A program made the translations under genes and the position numbers. A DNA stretch of 64,000 nt. Source: Anabaena sp. WA102 (GTDB lineage: Bacteria > Cyanobacteriota > Cyanobacteriia > Cyanobacteriales > Nostocaceae). Below the pieces are notes generated by a model, which had not been told where the DNA came from, made no database searches, and worked only from the letters and a program-made list of their open reading frames with translations. Location: positions 2,294,001-2,358,000 of the forward strand of contig NZ_CP011456.1 of assembly GCF_001277295.1 (NCBI RefSeq). The letters run 5' to 3'. Below are positions 26,336 through 35,490 of the stretch, piece by piece (the stretch's first letter is position 1; each line of letters starts with the position of its first letter).

Positions 26336-26601
26336 TAAGGTTATGTTCAACCGCTTGTAACTCAAACTTCTATAAAATCTTTACCAATACCTATTTTTGA
26401 TTTTCAACTTGAACAGCATATTAATTCAAAATTGCTTGAAAGTTTTGATTTAAAGCAAAAATCCAAACAACTTCTAGAAATTGCTAAAATAGGAGTAGAA
26501 AAGCCATTGAAACCGATAAAGCAACAGCTACAGATTGGATAAATCAGCAATTGGCAATATTAGGAATTGATATCAACAATGGAGGAGAAAATAAAAATTA
26601 A
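26336..26601 (+). pseudogene. Decayed C-terminal extension of the second GTPase
   Basis: After the tandem stops the same frame reads GYVQPLVTQTSIKSLP through LLEIAKIGVEK, then stops. A one-base change of frame restores ETDKATATDWINQQLAILGI and a final TAA at 26599-26601. Reading continuity across two lesions, with sensible composition, suggests a broken helical tail or a separate small gene. Confidence 0.5.
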
Positions 26602-26651
26602 TGCTGATGTCATTTATAATAGAATAATAGCCTAGTAGTAGAGGTGAAACT

Positions 26652-26921
26652 ATGACCATTGAACAAGCTGTTTTAGAAAACCTGCGAGAGTTACCAACCG
26701 ATAAACAACAGGAAGTTTTAGATTTTATTCAATTTCTTAAACATAAACTGTCACAAATAAAAGAACAAGTACAGGAAAAACCATTACAGAATAAAGGAGA
26801 TAGCTTTTGGGAAGGGGTTTTAAGGTTTCGAGAAACAATTGAAAGAGAAGGAATTGAATTTACAGATGAAGATTTTGCTAATTTAAGAGATCGTAGTCCA
26901 GGACGCGAGATTGATTTATGA
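26652..26921 (+). CDS. DUF2281/VapB-like antitoxin
   Basis: 89 residues, starting MTIEQAVLENLRELP, with the LPxDKQQEVLDFIQFLKHK helix typical of DUF2281 antitoxins. The C-terminal half is acidic (FTDEDFANLRDR). It overlaps the PIN-domain toxin by 4 bases. A GAGGTG sequence about 8 bases upstream is a plausible ribosome-binding site. Confidence 0.85.
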   Translation: MTIEQAVLENLRELPTDKQQEVLDFIQFLKHKLSQIKEQVQEKPLQNKGDSFWEGVLRFRETIEREGIEFTDEDFANLRDRSPGREIDL

Positions 26922-27337
26922 CAGTTCGCTTTTTACTAGACTCTAATATTATCTCAGAACCGAGTCGGCCAATTCCCAATACTCAGGTTTTAGATCAATT
27001 AAATCGCTATCGTTCAGAAGTAGCAGTAGCAAGTCTTGTTGTTCATGAAATCCTTTATGGCTGTTGGCGTTTACCAGCATCTAAACGCAAGGATTCTTTA
27101 TGGAAATACATTCAAGATTCTGTGTTAGATTTGCCTGTGTTTGATTATGATCTCAAAGCTGCAAAATGGCACGCACAGGAAAGAGCTAGATTATCGAAAA
27201 TTGGTAAAACACCTGCTTTTATTGATGGACAAATTGCCAGTATTGCCTTCTGCAATGACTTGATTTTAGTAACAAATAATGTGGCAGATTTTCAGGATTT
27301 TGAGGATCTGATAATTGAGAATTGGTTTATTAAATGA
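26918..27337 (+). CDS. PIN-domain ribonuclease toxin (VapC-like)
   Basis: 139 residues. The PIN acidic residues are visible: LLDSNIIS at 6-13 (Asp8), a Glu in VVHEILYG, Asp in FIDGQIA and a final Asp in TNNVADFQDF. It is coupled to the upstream DUF2281 protein. Expected role: Mg-dependent RNA cleavage held in check by the antitoxin. Confidence 0.9.
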   Translation: MTVRFLLDSNIISEPSRPIPNTQVLDQLNRYRSEVAVASLVVHEILYGCWRLPASKRKDSLWKYIQDSVLDLPVFDYDLKAAKWHAQERARLSKIGKTPAFIDGQIASIAFCNDLILVTNNVADFQDFEDLIIENWFIK

Positions 27338-27338
27338 G

Positions 27339-27419
27339 GGACTAACTGTAGAAAAAGTTGCTCGGATACTTGAGTTAGAGATCGAAGTTGTGAAAACTTG
27401 CAATCAAACAGCAAAGTAG
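27339..27419 (+). pseudogene. Fragment of an Rpn-type C terminus
   Basis: GLTVEKVARILELEIEVVKTC, then Asn-Gln and a stop, follow the PIN gene directly in another frame. This resembles the last helices of Rpn/PD-(D/E)XK transposase-like proteins and is similar in kind to the tail of the 24075-24608 gene. No start or catalytic domain is present. Confidence 0.4.
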
Positions 27420-27457
27420 TAAATAGACATTTGATAATCCGATTGAGACAGATACCT

Positions 27458-27478
27458 AAACCCACATAAAGTGGGTTT
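27458..27478 (-). terminator. Hairpin downstream of petL
   Basis: AAACCCAC-ATAAA-GTGGGTTT, an 8-bp perfect stem 22 bases beyond the petL stop on the reverse strand. The following T-tract is weak. Confidence 0.5.
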
Positions 27479-27499
27479 AATTAGCGTCTAATTGTAGGG

Positions 27500-27592
27500 T
27501 TAGAGAATCTTAGCTCCGCGTAGACCAAATAACAAGCCTACAGCTACACCCATAAACACGCCTAGAAAGACAATATATTCAACTACAGCCAT
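27500..27592 (-). CDS. petL: Cytochrome b6f complex subunit VI (PetL)
   Basis: A 30-residue single-span membrane protein. The helix covers about residues 3-23. The C-terminal GLLFGLRGAKIL closely follows the GLLFGLRxAKIL ending I know from Nostoc PetL. The start ATG is preceded by GGAG at the right distance. PetL is a peripheral small subunit that stabilises the dimeric b6f complex in thylakoids. A terminator-like hairpin follows. PetM is excluded because it has a different, longer N terminus. Confidence 0.8.
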   Translation of the reverse strand: MAVVEYIVFLGVFMGVAVGLLFGLRGAKIL

Positions 27593-27722
27593 TTGTTTTG
27601 CTCCAGATTAGTTACTTATTTCTATTCAATCATCAATAATTATTAAAGGGAACAGGGAATAGAAAAGAGGTTGTCAACTTGGGGTAAAATACCCAGACGA
27701 GTGATTATATTAAGGTTGGGGA

Positions 27723-28889
<1,167 letters not shown>

Positions 28890-29253
28890 CGGGGGATGAA
28901 TGGCGCGTGAATTGACGACGGTTTTCCGACCAACGCGACAGCAAGGAAGGAAAACATGGAGACAATTCACAAAATTTGTGTTATGAATTGAATATCTCGG
29001 CAAGGCGAGAGAATAGCGATAACCAAGCTAGATACATGATCATTTTTGTTGATTAACCTTGATTTTGCCTTTGGAACGAGGGGTCAGCCTATCGCCTTAA
29101 CATCAGTCTTGTTGTTCTCGAAGAGCAAAAAGCTGTTAACTGGGTAGGAAGCCTATACTTACCCGCAAGGGAAGTGTAGGTAGTTCACAAAAAAGAAGAA
29201 AGAAGAAGAAGAAGAAAATTCTTCCCCCGCTTCCTGCTGTTTGCCCTTTCCTT

Positions 29254-29619
29254 CTATACTGGTAAAGGCGCTGAACCATTCAATTGCCGAGCAGCATTGA
29301 TACAAACAGGGCAATCACAGCCAAATAGCTTGATAGCTAAATCACTTTCAGCATCAGAAAATTCTAGTTCTTTGGGATTATTTGTGTCCGCTTGTGCCAC
29401 TTGCATGGTTTCTTTAGCAACGCCCAAAGGAGTATTACTCACCTGTATACATACCTTGTTCGGAGTTGCTGAATGGGGAGACATGACACAAGATTCATGA
29501 GTACCAGCAGTGTCAACTGTTTGACTAGCATGAGCAGGTCTACCCATCATCACCATAGATAACATGGATGTAAACAACACGGGGCTAGAAATCAAAGTTA
29601 AAATAAATCTTTTGTTCAT
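29254..29619 (-). CDS. Exported protein with C-terminal Cys cluster
   Basis: 121 residues. A clear signal peptide (about 1-31, ending PAHAS) is followed by a short unstructured region with two cysteines, and a C-terminal LFGCDCPVCINAARQL whose CxCxxC could bind metal or form disulfides. It resembles no enzyme family I know. The compact cluster and export suggest a periplasmic or thylakoid-lumen metal-related function, but this is unproven. Confidence 0.7.
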   Translation of the reverse strand: MNKRFILTLISSPVLFTSMLSMVMMGRPAHASQTVDTAGTHESCVMSPHSATPNKVCIQVSNTPLGVAKETMQVAQADTNNPKELEFSDAESDLAIKLFGCDCPVCINAARQLNGSAPLPV

Positions 29620-29709
29620 GTACTCTTAAAAACCTTGTTATTAGGGAAATAAACCAATTTATCTTTTCCGACAACTTGGTTGTTAATCAGTCTATCTTAT
29701 CTAAGAAGA

Positions 29710-29737
29710 GGGAACAGGGAACAGGGAACAGGGAACA
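29710..29737. repeat. GGGAACA heptamer, 4 units
   Basis: Four tandem GGGAACA units upstream of the exported Cys protein. Longer or similar runs are at 56795-56900 and about 62678-62706, and inverted at about 12972 and 42340. Confidence 0.9.
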
Positions 29738-29903
29738 CAAGAAAGGGAATATTTATCTTTTTATTGCTTTTTACCAATTACCCGTAATTACTAATATTAC
29801 GTAAATTTTCGGTTTTGTATTTAAAATTAGTTACATAAAAAGTTAGAGTAATTACTCATTAAGATATAATCCAGATTATCTTCATGATTTGAGGTTTAGG
29901 CTT

Positions 29904-30839
29904 GTGCTAGGAATAAAAAGCATTAATATACATAATTTATCTATCTGGGTAGAACAAGCTAAAACCCAAGCAGCAAAAGGAAAAGTTATTGAACGCATTC
30001 CTAAATTAGCTACGGCTAATCCTAACTCATTTGCTGTTTATATAAGTTGTGAATCAGGAGAAAATTATAGTTTAGGAGATACCGATTGTGTATTTCCATT
30101 CATGAGTGTCATTAAACCATTTTCTCTACTATACCTGCTGGAATATTACGGGGAAAAACAGGTTTTACAATGGGTTGGGGTTAAACCCTCGGATGCGCCT
30201 TTTAATTCTTTATTGCAATTAAAAGAAGATCATGGATATCCTCGCAACCCTATGATTAATAGTGGTGCTATTACTCTTGCTGATAAGCTACCAGGAAAGG
30301 ATGGACATGAATGTACACAATTGTTTTGTAATTGGTTAAATAAATTAGCAGGTACTCAAATATATATAGACACAGATATTCTAGCTTCAGTTCGTGCTAG
30401 TCGCTCCCAAATAAATATAGATATTGCCAACTATCTCTACGAATCGGGAAATTTAAATAATATTGAATTATCTCTAGACGTTTATGAACAAATATGCTGT
30501 ATATCTGGACGGGTAGAAGATTTAGCTAAACTGGGAAAAATATTAGCCTGTAAAAGCGAATTCATAAATGACAAACACCGTCAAACCGTAAATACGGTGA
30601 TGTTAACTTGTGGTTTATATGAAGCTTCCGCAGAATATGCTGTGAAAATTGGCTTACCGATAAAATCGGGTATTGGTGGTGGACTTGTCGCCATCATACC
30701 AAATCAGGGAGCAATGCCTTCGGCGAGCGCTGCTATTGCCAGCTACAGTCCTGCTTTAGATATTGTAGGTAATCCTGTAGCTGGTTTAGCACTCATGGAA
30801 ACTTTATCTCAAAATTTGCAACTGAGTATTTTTTGTTAG
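29904..30839 (+). CDS. glsA: Glutaminase (serine-dependent, beta-lactamase fold)
   Basis: 311 residues from the GTG at 29904, preceded by GAGG about 9 bases upstream; the frame is open from a TTG at 29889. Glutaminase hydrolyses glutamine to glutamate and ammonia. The Ser-x-x-Lys pair is in FMSVIKPF, followed by NPMINSGAI and the Gly-rich KSGIGGGLVA. Near the C terminus AMPSASAAIASYSP contains about 9 residues not expected in the family. They are encoded by a dispersed palindrome (about 30714-30743), so this copy may be structurally altered. Confidence 0.92.
   Translation: MLGIKSINIHNLSIWVEQAKTQAAKGKVIERIPKLATANPNSFAVYISCESGENYSLGDTDCVFPFMSVIKPFSLLYLLEYYGEKQVLQWVGVKPSDAPFNSLLQLKEDHGYPRNPMINSGAITLADKLPGKDGHECTQLFCNWLNKLAGTQIYIDTDILASVRASRSQINIDIANYLYESGNLNNIELSLDVYEQICCISGRVEDLAKLGKILACKSEFINDKHRQTVNTVMLTCGLYEASAEYAVKIGLPIKSGIGGGLVAIIPNQGAMPSASAAIASYSPALDIVGNPVAGLALMETLSQNLQLSIFC
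30714..30743. repeat. Small dispersed palindrome inside glsA
   Basis: GCAATGCCTTCGGCGAGC followed by GCTGCTATTGCC. It aligns without gaps over 30 bases to the element inside the DUF2301 gene at 43346-43375. In-frame insertion. Confidence 0.75.
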
Positions 30840-31253
30840 GGACTTCCAAATAAAAAAATACTCAACCACCTAACGCAAAAATCTCTCAAACCCTTATTCC
30901 TCTGTGTCCTCTGCGCCTCTGTGGTTCGTTAATCAGGATAATTTATTTCTTGGAAGTCCCTTAAGAGAACTCCACAAAAAGAAATGCCCAATGTCATTAT
31001 GAACGAAACGAAGTGTAGTGAAGAATCTCTTGAGATGCTTCGTTTCGCTATGGCTAACGCCACGCTCCGCGAACGCTACACTCAGCATGACAAAACAGGA
31101 TCATTTATTTTGTGGCTTACTCCAATACCTTGTCCATTTTTTGTAGGTCGGGTTAAGCGACAGCGCAACCCGACGCATTTGTTGGGTTTCGTGCCTCAAC
31201 CCAACCTACAAATCAAGACTTTTTTCAATTTCGACAAGGTATTGTTACTCTAA
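30840..31253. other. Repeat-rich spacer after glsA
   Basis: No supported gene; a 89-codon frame here is encoded by repeats. It contains a CTCTGTG/CTCTGCG heptamer-like run (about 30897-30925), a copy of the AGAGAACTCCACAAAAAG element (about 30963-31130) and a hairpin of GTAGGTCGGGTTAAGCG type ending CCAACCTAC (about 31143-31211) that is widespread in cyanobacteria. Confidence 0.7.
30963..31130. repeat. AGAGAACTCC element, copy 1
   Basis: About 165 bp beginning AGAGAACTCCACAAAAAG and ending GGATCATTTATTTTGTGGC. Another long copy is at 53966-54143 and a 5' fragment at about 47048-47128. Interior arms (CGAAACGAAG/CTTCGTTTCG) can form a hairpin. Noncoding MITE-like repeat. Confidence 0.8.
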
Positions 31254-32534
31254 TTACTCTTGAATTTGAGATTGCTTAGATGAACCTGTATCTGGTTTAT
31301 CCAGATTCAATTCTTTTGTTTCTGTGACTTTAGTTTCTGGAGTTGGTGTAACTTCAGGAACTTTAACTTCGGGAATTGGTTGTTTTTCGACTTTAGTTTC
31401 TGGAGTTGGTGTAACTTCAGGAACTTTAACTTCAGGAATTGGTTGTTTTTCGACTTTAGTTTCTGGAGTTGGTGTAACTTCAGGAAGTTTAACTTCAGAA
31501 ATTGGTTGTTTTTCGACTTTAGTTTCTGGAGTTGGTGTAGCGGTAGATTCAGTACCTGGAATCTTAGCTGTATAAGTTGGGTCTACAATACCCCGAACTT
31601 CATCTGCTGTCAATTCCCCTCTGACAATTTTAGAAAGAGTATCTTGACCATTGGGTTGGTAATTAATTAGTCTGATAGTGGTATTAAAGGCATTTTTCAC
31701 AGGTTGTCCTTCATTATCAAGGAATTCCAGTTTTACCCAAGTTTTACCAGGTTTAAAGCCTTTAAGATAAATAGGTTGCCAACGATCAAGAATAAAGCTT
31801 TCACCATTAACTGTACTACGAATGCGCCAATTGCTCATAGTATCGTCAGGATTAGTTTCAGCAATACTGTGCAACGGTGCATTAGTTAGGTAGAAGTCCA
31901 GCATAATTGGTTCTGCCCCATAACCACCATTGGGACGACTGTAAGTAAGTAGGGGTAATTTAGAATCTGGGTTGTTTTCTTCAGTTTTCGTCAAAACGTG
32001 AAATGTAGTTTGAGCATAAGCACCTTCATTTTTAAAACTTTCATGCCACGGACGAGAAGCAAAAACGCGAAGAGTATGCGTACCGGGGGATAAGTCTGAC
32101 AATACCACCGACTGATTTAAATCGTAAACAGCTATATAAGGTTGATTGTCTAAAATTAGGTGCAAATGGGGTCCAAGTTGCCATTGAGGGTCTTTAAATA
32201 TCGGTAAGTCCTTAACCCGCAACTGGACTTTAACTATATTGTCTGGAAGAATTTCATCTACTTGGGGACTAATGATGCTGACTTGAGGTTGATAACCTTC
32301 TAGACTGGGACGCAATGCTTGAATAACATCAGGTGGTGCAGTTTCTGAAAAAGTCCCAGAAATTTCTGAGGCTGGGAGCGTTTTCATGAAAGGATTGGTG
32401 GATACTTCCTGGCTATTTGCTGCTTCAACACAACTACTTAAGTTTAAAACTAGCACTAATGCAGCAAGCCACTTAATAATTGGGAATCTCTTGGAAAAAA
32501 GTTGATCAAAAAATTTTCTGCACCCAGTGTTCAT
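31254..32534 (-). CDS. Lipoprotein with proline-rich tandem repeats
   Basis: 426 residues. The N terminus has a basic start, a hydrophobic core (about 19-34) and a lipobox LSSC at about 32-35, so it should be a lipoprotein. The central part (about 75-310) is beta-rich and includes LGPHLHLILDNQPY and LSPGTHTLRVFASRP, which look like an Ig-like or carbohydrate-contacting fold. The C terminus has a 21-residue repeat (TPTPETKVEKQPIPEVKVPE) three and a half times. It is divergent from psaA with 530 bases between. Function unknown. Confidence 0.8.
   Translation of the reverse strand: MNTGCRKFFDQLFSKRFPIIKWLAALVLVLNLSSCVEAANSQEVSTNPFMKTLPASEISGTFSETAPPDVIQALRPSLEGYQPQVSIISPQVDEILPDNIVKVQLRVKDLPIFKDPQWQLGPHLHLILDNQPYIAVYDLNQSVVLSDLSPGTHTLRVFASRPWHESFKNEGAYAQTTFHVLTKTEENNPDSKLPLLTYSRPNGGYGAEPIMLDFYLTNAPLHSIAETNPDDTMSNWRIRSTVNGESFILDRWQPIYLKGFKPGKTWVKLEFLDNEGQPVKNAFNTTIRLINYQPNGQDTLSKIVRGELTADEVRGIVDPTYTAKIPGTESTATPTPETKVEKQPISEVKLPEVTPTPETKVEKQPIPEVKVPEVTPTPETKVEKQPIPEVKVPEVTPTPETKVTETKELNLDKPDTGSSKQSQIQE
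31327..31546. repeat. 63-bp coding tandem repeat, 3.5 units
   Basis: Units at 31327-31389, 31390-31452, 31453-31515 and a partial one to about 31546, nearly identical. Each encodes 21 residues of the lipoprotein's C-terminal Pro/Glu/Lys-rich region. Confidence 0.95.
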
Positions 32535-33064
32535 GTTTTTATTCCGTAATAGTTTTTAACAATTAACGCCATTATTGTGACGCAAATTATGGCTCATGGA
32601 CTATGGATAAGAGCATAAATCTACTACCAAAGTTATAAATTTACCTACTTTTATCTGATTAAAATGTCGAATAAGTGATTTTTTTGACTTATTCTCAGAA
32701 AATAAATTTGGTTTCAGACCGCTGATTTTAGATAAAAGTAGCCAAATGGCAGGAGTTTGAGCGGCTTTGCGTATGAATCATAAGTTTTCCAAATTGTTGT
32801 TCTTTGTAAATTAAATGAAGAGTCTATTGACTTTTGGACAATGTATAGGAACTTATAAAGCCGATTGGACAATAAATTTGGCTATTTTTAATTATTGTTA
32901 ACAGGTCTATAACAATGTGCAAGTTCAGACTCTATAATTCAACAGAAACAACTTTTCTTTTCCACACGGCAACCCCATCGCTAGTCCAGACCAATCTGAA
33001 AACGGCGACTGTGTTATTCTAGGTGGTATTCATGATTCCCCATTCCTTATAGAGAGGAGGTCGA
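32535..33064 (+). promoter_or_regulatory. Long leader/promoter region of psaA
   Basis: 530 bases with no gene and no dispersed repeat, which stands out in this window. Cyanobacterial psaA genes commonly have long regulated upstream regions; several AT-rich stretches and a TTGACT (about 32827) are candidates, but I could not fix a promoter. The leader ends in a strong Shine-Dalgarno, AGGAGGT (33055-33061). Confidence 0.55.
33055..33061 (+). promoter_or_regulatory. Strong ribosome-binding site of psaA
   Basis: AGGAGGT three bases before the ATG, the best match to the anti-Shine-Dalgarno seen in this window, in keeping with very high expression of PsaA. Confidence 0.8.
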
Positions 33065-35323
33065 ATGACGATTAGTCCTCCGGAGCGAGAGGAAAAAAAA
33101 GCAAGAGTGATCGTTGACAATGACCCGGTTCCTACCTCATTTGAAAAATGGGCAAAGCCAGGACATTTCGACAGATCCTTAACCAGAGGTCCAAAAACCA
33201 CAACCTGGATTTGGAACCTCCATGCCCTCGCCCATGATTTTGATACACATACAAGTGATTTAGAAGACATTTCCCGCAAGATATTCGCCGCTCACTTCGG
33301 CCATTTGGCTGTAGTAGCAATCTGGTTGAGCGGAATGTTGTTCCACGGTGCTAAGTTCTCTAACTACGAAGCTTGGCTGGCTGACCCATTAGGCATTAAG
33401 CCCAGCGCCCAAACAGTTTGGTCTATTGTTGGTCAAGACATTTTAAACGGTGATATGGGCGGCGGTTTCCGCGGCATTCAAATCACCTCTGGCTTGTTCC
33501 AAGTATGGCGTGGCTGGGGTATCACTAGCTCCTTCCAGCTATATGTAACTGCAATTGGCGGCTTGGTATTAGCAGGCTTGTTCTTATTTGCTGGCTGGTT
33601 TCACTACCACAAACGCGCTCCTAAACTGGAATGGTTCCAGAATGTGGAGTCAATGCTGAATCATCACTTATCAGTGTTGCTAGGCTGTGGTTCTTTGGGA
33701 TGGGCTGGTCACTTAATCCATGTGTCTGCACCCATCAACAAACTGTTAGATGCAGGTGTAGCAGCTAAGGACATCCCTCTGCCTCATGAGTTGCTGTTTG
33801 ATACAGCAAAAATGGCAGCACTTTACCCTGGTTTCGCCAGTGGTTTAACACCTTTCTTCACCTTAAATTGGGGAGCTTACGCTGATATCCTCACATTTAA
33901 GGGTGGTTTAAACCCAGTTACAGGCGGCTTGTGGATGACTGATATTTCTCATCACCACCTAGCGATCGCTGTACTGTTCATCATTGCTGGTCATATGTAC
34001 CGTACTAACTGGGGTATCGGTCATAGCATTAAAGATATTCTAGAAGCTCATAAAGGTCCTTTCACTGGCGAAGGTCACAAAGGTCTTTACGAAAACCTCA
34101 CCACTTCTTGGCACGCTCAATTAGCTACTAACCTAGCTTTCTTGGGTTCCTTGACAATCATCATCGCTCACCATATGTACGCGATGCCTCCCTATCCTTA
34201 CTTGGCAACTGATTACGCAACACAATTGTGTATCTTCACTCACCATATTTGGATAGGTGGTTTCTTGATTGTTGGTGGTGCTGCCCACGCAGCCATTTTC
34301 ATGGTGCGCGATTACGATCCTGTTGTGAACCAAAACAACGTTTTAGATCGCGTGATTCGTCACCGTGACGCTATCATTTCTCACCTCAACTGGGTTTGTA
34401 TTTTCTTAGGCTTCCACAGCTTTGGTTTGTACATCCATAATGACACCATGCGTGCCTTGGGTCGTCCCCAGGATATGTTCTCCGACAGTGCAATTCAATT
34501 GCAACCAGTATTTGCTCAATGGGTACAAAACCTGCACACATTAGCGCCTGGTAATACAGCACCTAACGCTCTTCAAGTAGTTAGTCATGCTTTTGGTGGT
34601 GGAATTGTTGCTATCGGCGATAAGATCGCTATGATGCCCATTACATTGGGTACAGCGGACTTCATGGTTCACCACATTCACGCATTCACCATTCACGTTA
34701 CTGTTCTCATCTTGCTCAAAGGTGTATTGTACGCCCGTAGTTCTCGTCTGATTCCAGACAAGGCTAACTTAGGCTTCCGATTCCCTTGCGATGGTCCAGG
34801 TCGTGGCGGTACTTGCCAAGTTTCCGGTTGGGATCATATCTTCCTCGGACTCTTCTGGATGTATAACTCCTTATCAATTGTAATTTTCCACTTTAGTTGG
34901 AAGATGCAGTCTGATGTCTGGGGAACAGTAGATGCAGATGGTACAGTAAATCACATTACTGGCGGTAACTTCGCTGAAAGTGCTATCACCATCAACGGTT
35001 GGTTACGTGACTTCTTGTGGGCGCAAGCTACACAAGTAATCAACTCCTACGGAACTGAATTGTCCGCTTACGGACTCATGTTCTTAGGCGCTCACTTTGT
35101 TTGGGCGTTCAGCTTAATGTTCCTGTTCAGTGGTCGTGGCTACTGGCAAGAACTAATTGAGTCCATTGTTTGGGCGCACAATAAACTGAAAGTAGCCCCA
35201 ACAATTCAGCCTCGCGCACTGAGCATCACTCAAGGTCGGGCTGTAGGTGTGGCTCACTACCTATTAGGAGGAATTGCTACCACTTGGGCATTCTTCCACG
35301 CACACATCCTTTCAGTAGGATAA
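33065..35323 (+). CDS. psaA: Photosystem I P700 chlorophyll a apoprotein A1
   Basis: 752 residues, standard length, with eleven predicted membrane helices. It binds P700, the A0/A1 electron carriers and, with PsaB, the Fx 4Fe-4S cluster: the conserved FPCDGPGRGGTCQVSGWDH block supplies Cys575 and Cys584. Numerous His residues in membrane helices are the chlorophyll ligands. psaB follows after 167 bases in the same direction. Codon use is more C-rich than in neighbours, as expected for a highly expressed gene. Confidence 0.99.
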   Translation: MTISPPEREEKKARVIVDNDPVPTSFEKWAKPGHFDRSLTRGPKTTTWIWNLHALAHDFDTHTSDLEDISRKIFAAHFGHLAVVAIWLSGMLFHGAKFSNYEAWLADPLGIKPSAQTVWSIVGQDILNGDMGGGFRGIQITSGLFQVWRGWGITSSFQLYVTAIGGLVLAGLFLFAGWFHYHKRAPKLEWFQNVESMLNHHLSVLLGCGSLGWAGHLIHVSAPINKLLDAGVAAKDIPLPHELLFDTAKMAALYPGFASGLTPFFTLNWGAYADILTFKGGLNPVTGGLWMTDISHHHLAIAVLFIIAGHMYRTNWGIGHSIKDILEAHKGPFTGEGHKGLYENLTTSWHAQLATNLAFLGSLTIIIAHHMYAMPPYPYLATDYATQLCIFTHHIWIGGFLIVGGAAHAAIFMVRDYDPVVNQNNVLDRVIRHRDAIISHLNWVCIFLGFHSFGLYIHNDTMRALGRPQDMFSDSAIQLQPVFAQWVQNLHTLAPGNTAPNALQVVSHAFGGGIVAIGDKIAMMPITLGTADFMVHHIHAFTIHVTVLILLKGVLYARSSRLIPDKANLGFRFPCDGPGRGGTCQVSGWDHIFLGLFWMYNSLSIVIFHFSWKMQSDVWGTVDADGTVNHITGGNFAESAITINGWLRDFLWAQATQVINSYGTELSAYGLMFLGAHFVWAFSLMFLFSGRGYWQELIESIVWAHNKLKVAPTIQPRALSITQGRAVGVAHYLLGGIATTWAFFHAHILSVG

Positions 35324-35490
35324 GAATCAGTGGAATTTTGGTGAGGCAGCGCGGTCTTGGGGGTTTCCCCCATGAGCGACTGCCGAACCCGTAGGGATTT
35401 TGGATTTGAGATTTAATCCAAAATCCAGAATCTAAAATCTAAAATTTTGCTGACAAATAATGGCTAAAGGTCAGAGGACAGATCACACCT
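35324..35490. other. psaA-psaB intergenic region with a dispersed repeat
   Basis: Contains a palindrome-bearing element (CTTGGGGGTTTCCCCCATGAG, about 35355-35375, then CGACTGCCGAACCCGTAGGG) and ATCCAAAATCC/AATCTAAAATC short repeats. It may shape psaA/psaB transcript processing; otherwise unremarkable. Confidence 0.5.

Noticed and set aside
30984..31253. 89-aa frame after glsA
   Set aside because: Entirely within dispersed repeats; the 53988-54206 frame is the same repeat in a second place, so this is not a gene family.
31324..31670. Forward frames opposite the lipoprotein repeat
   Set aside because: Shadow of the 63-bp repeat; no ribosome-binding site and repetitive composition.
32535..33064. 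Searched for HLR1-type (RpaB) boxes and a clear sigma70 promoter before psaA
   Set aside because: Several partial matches, none with both half-sites and correct spacing that I could defend.
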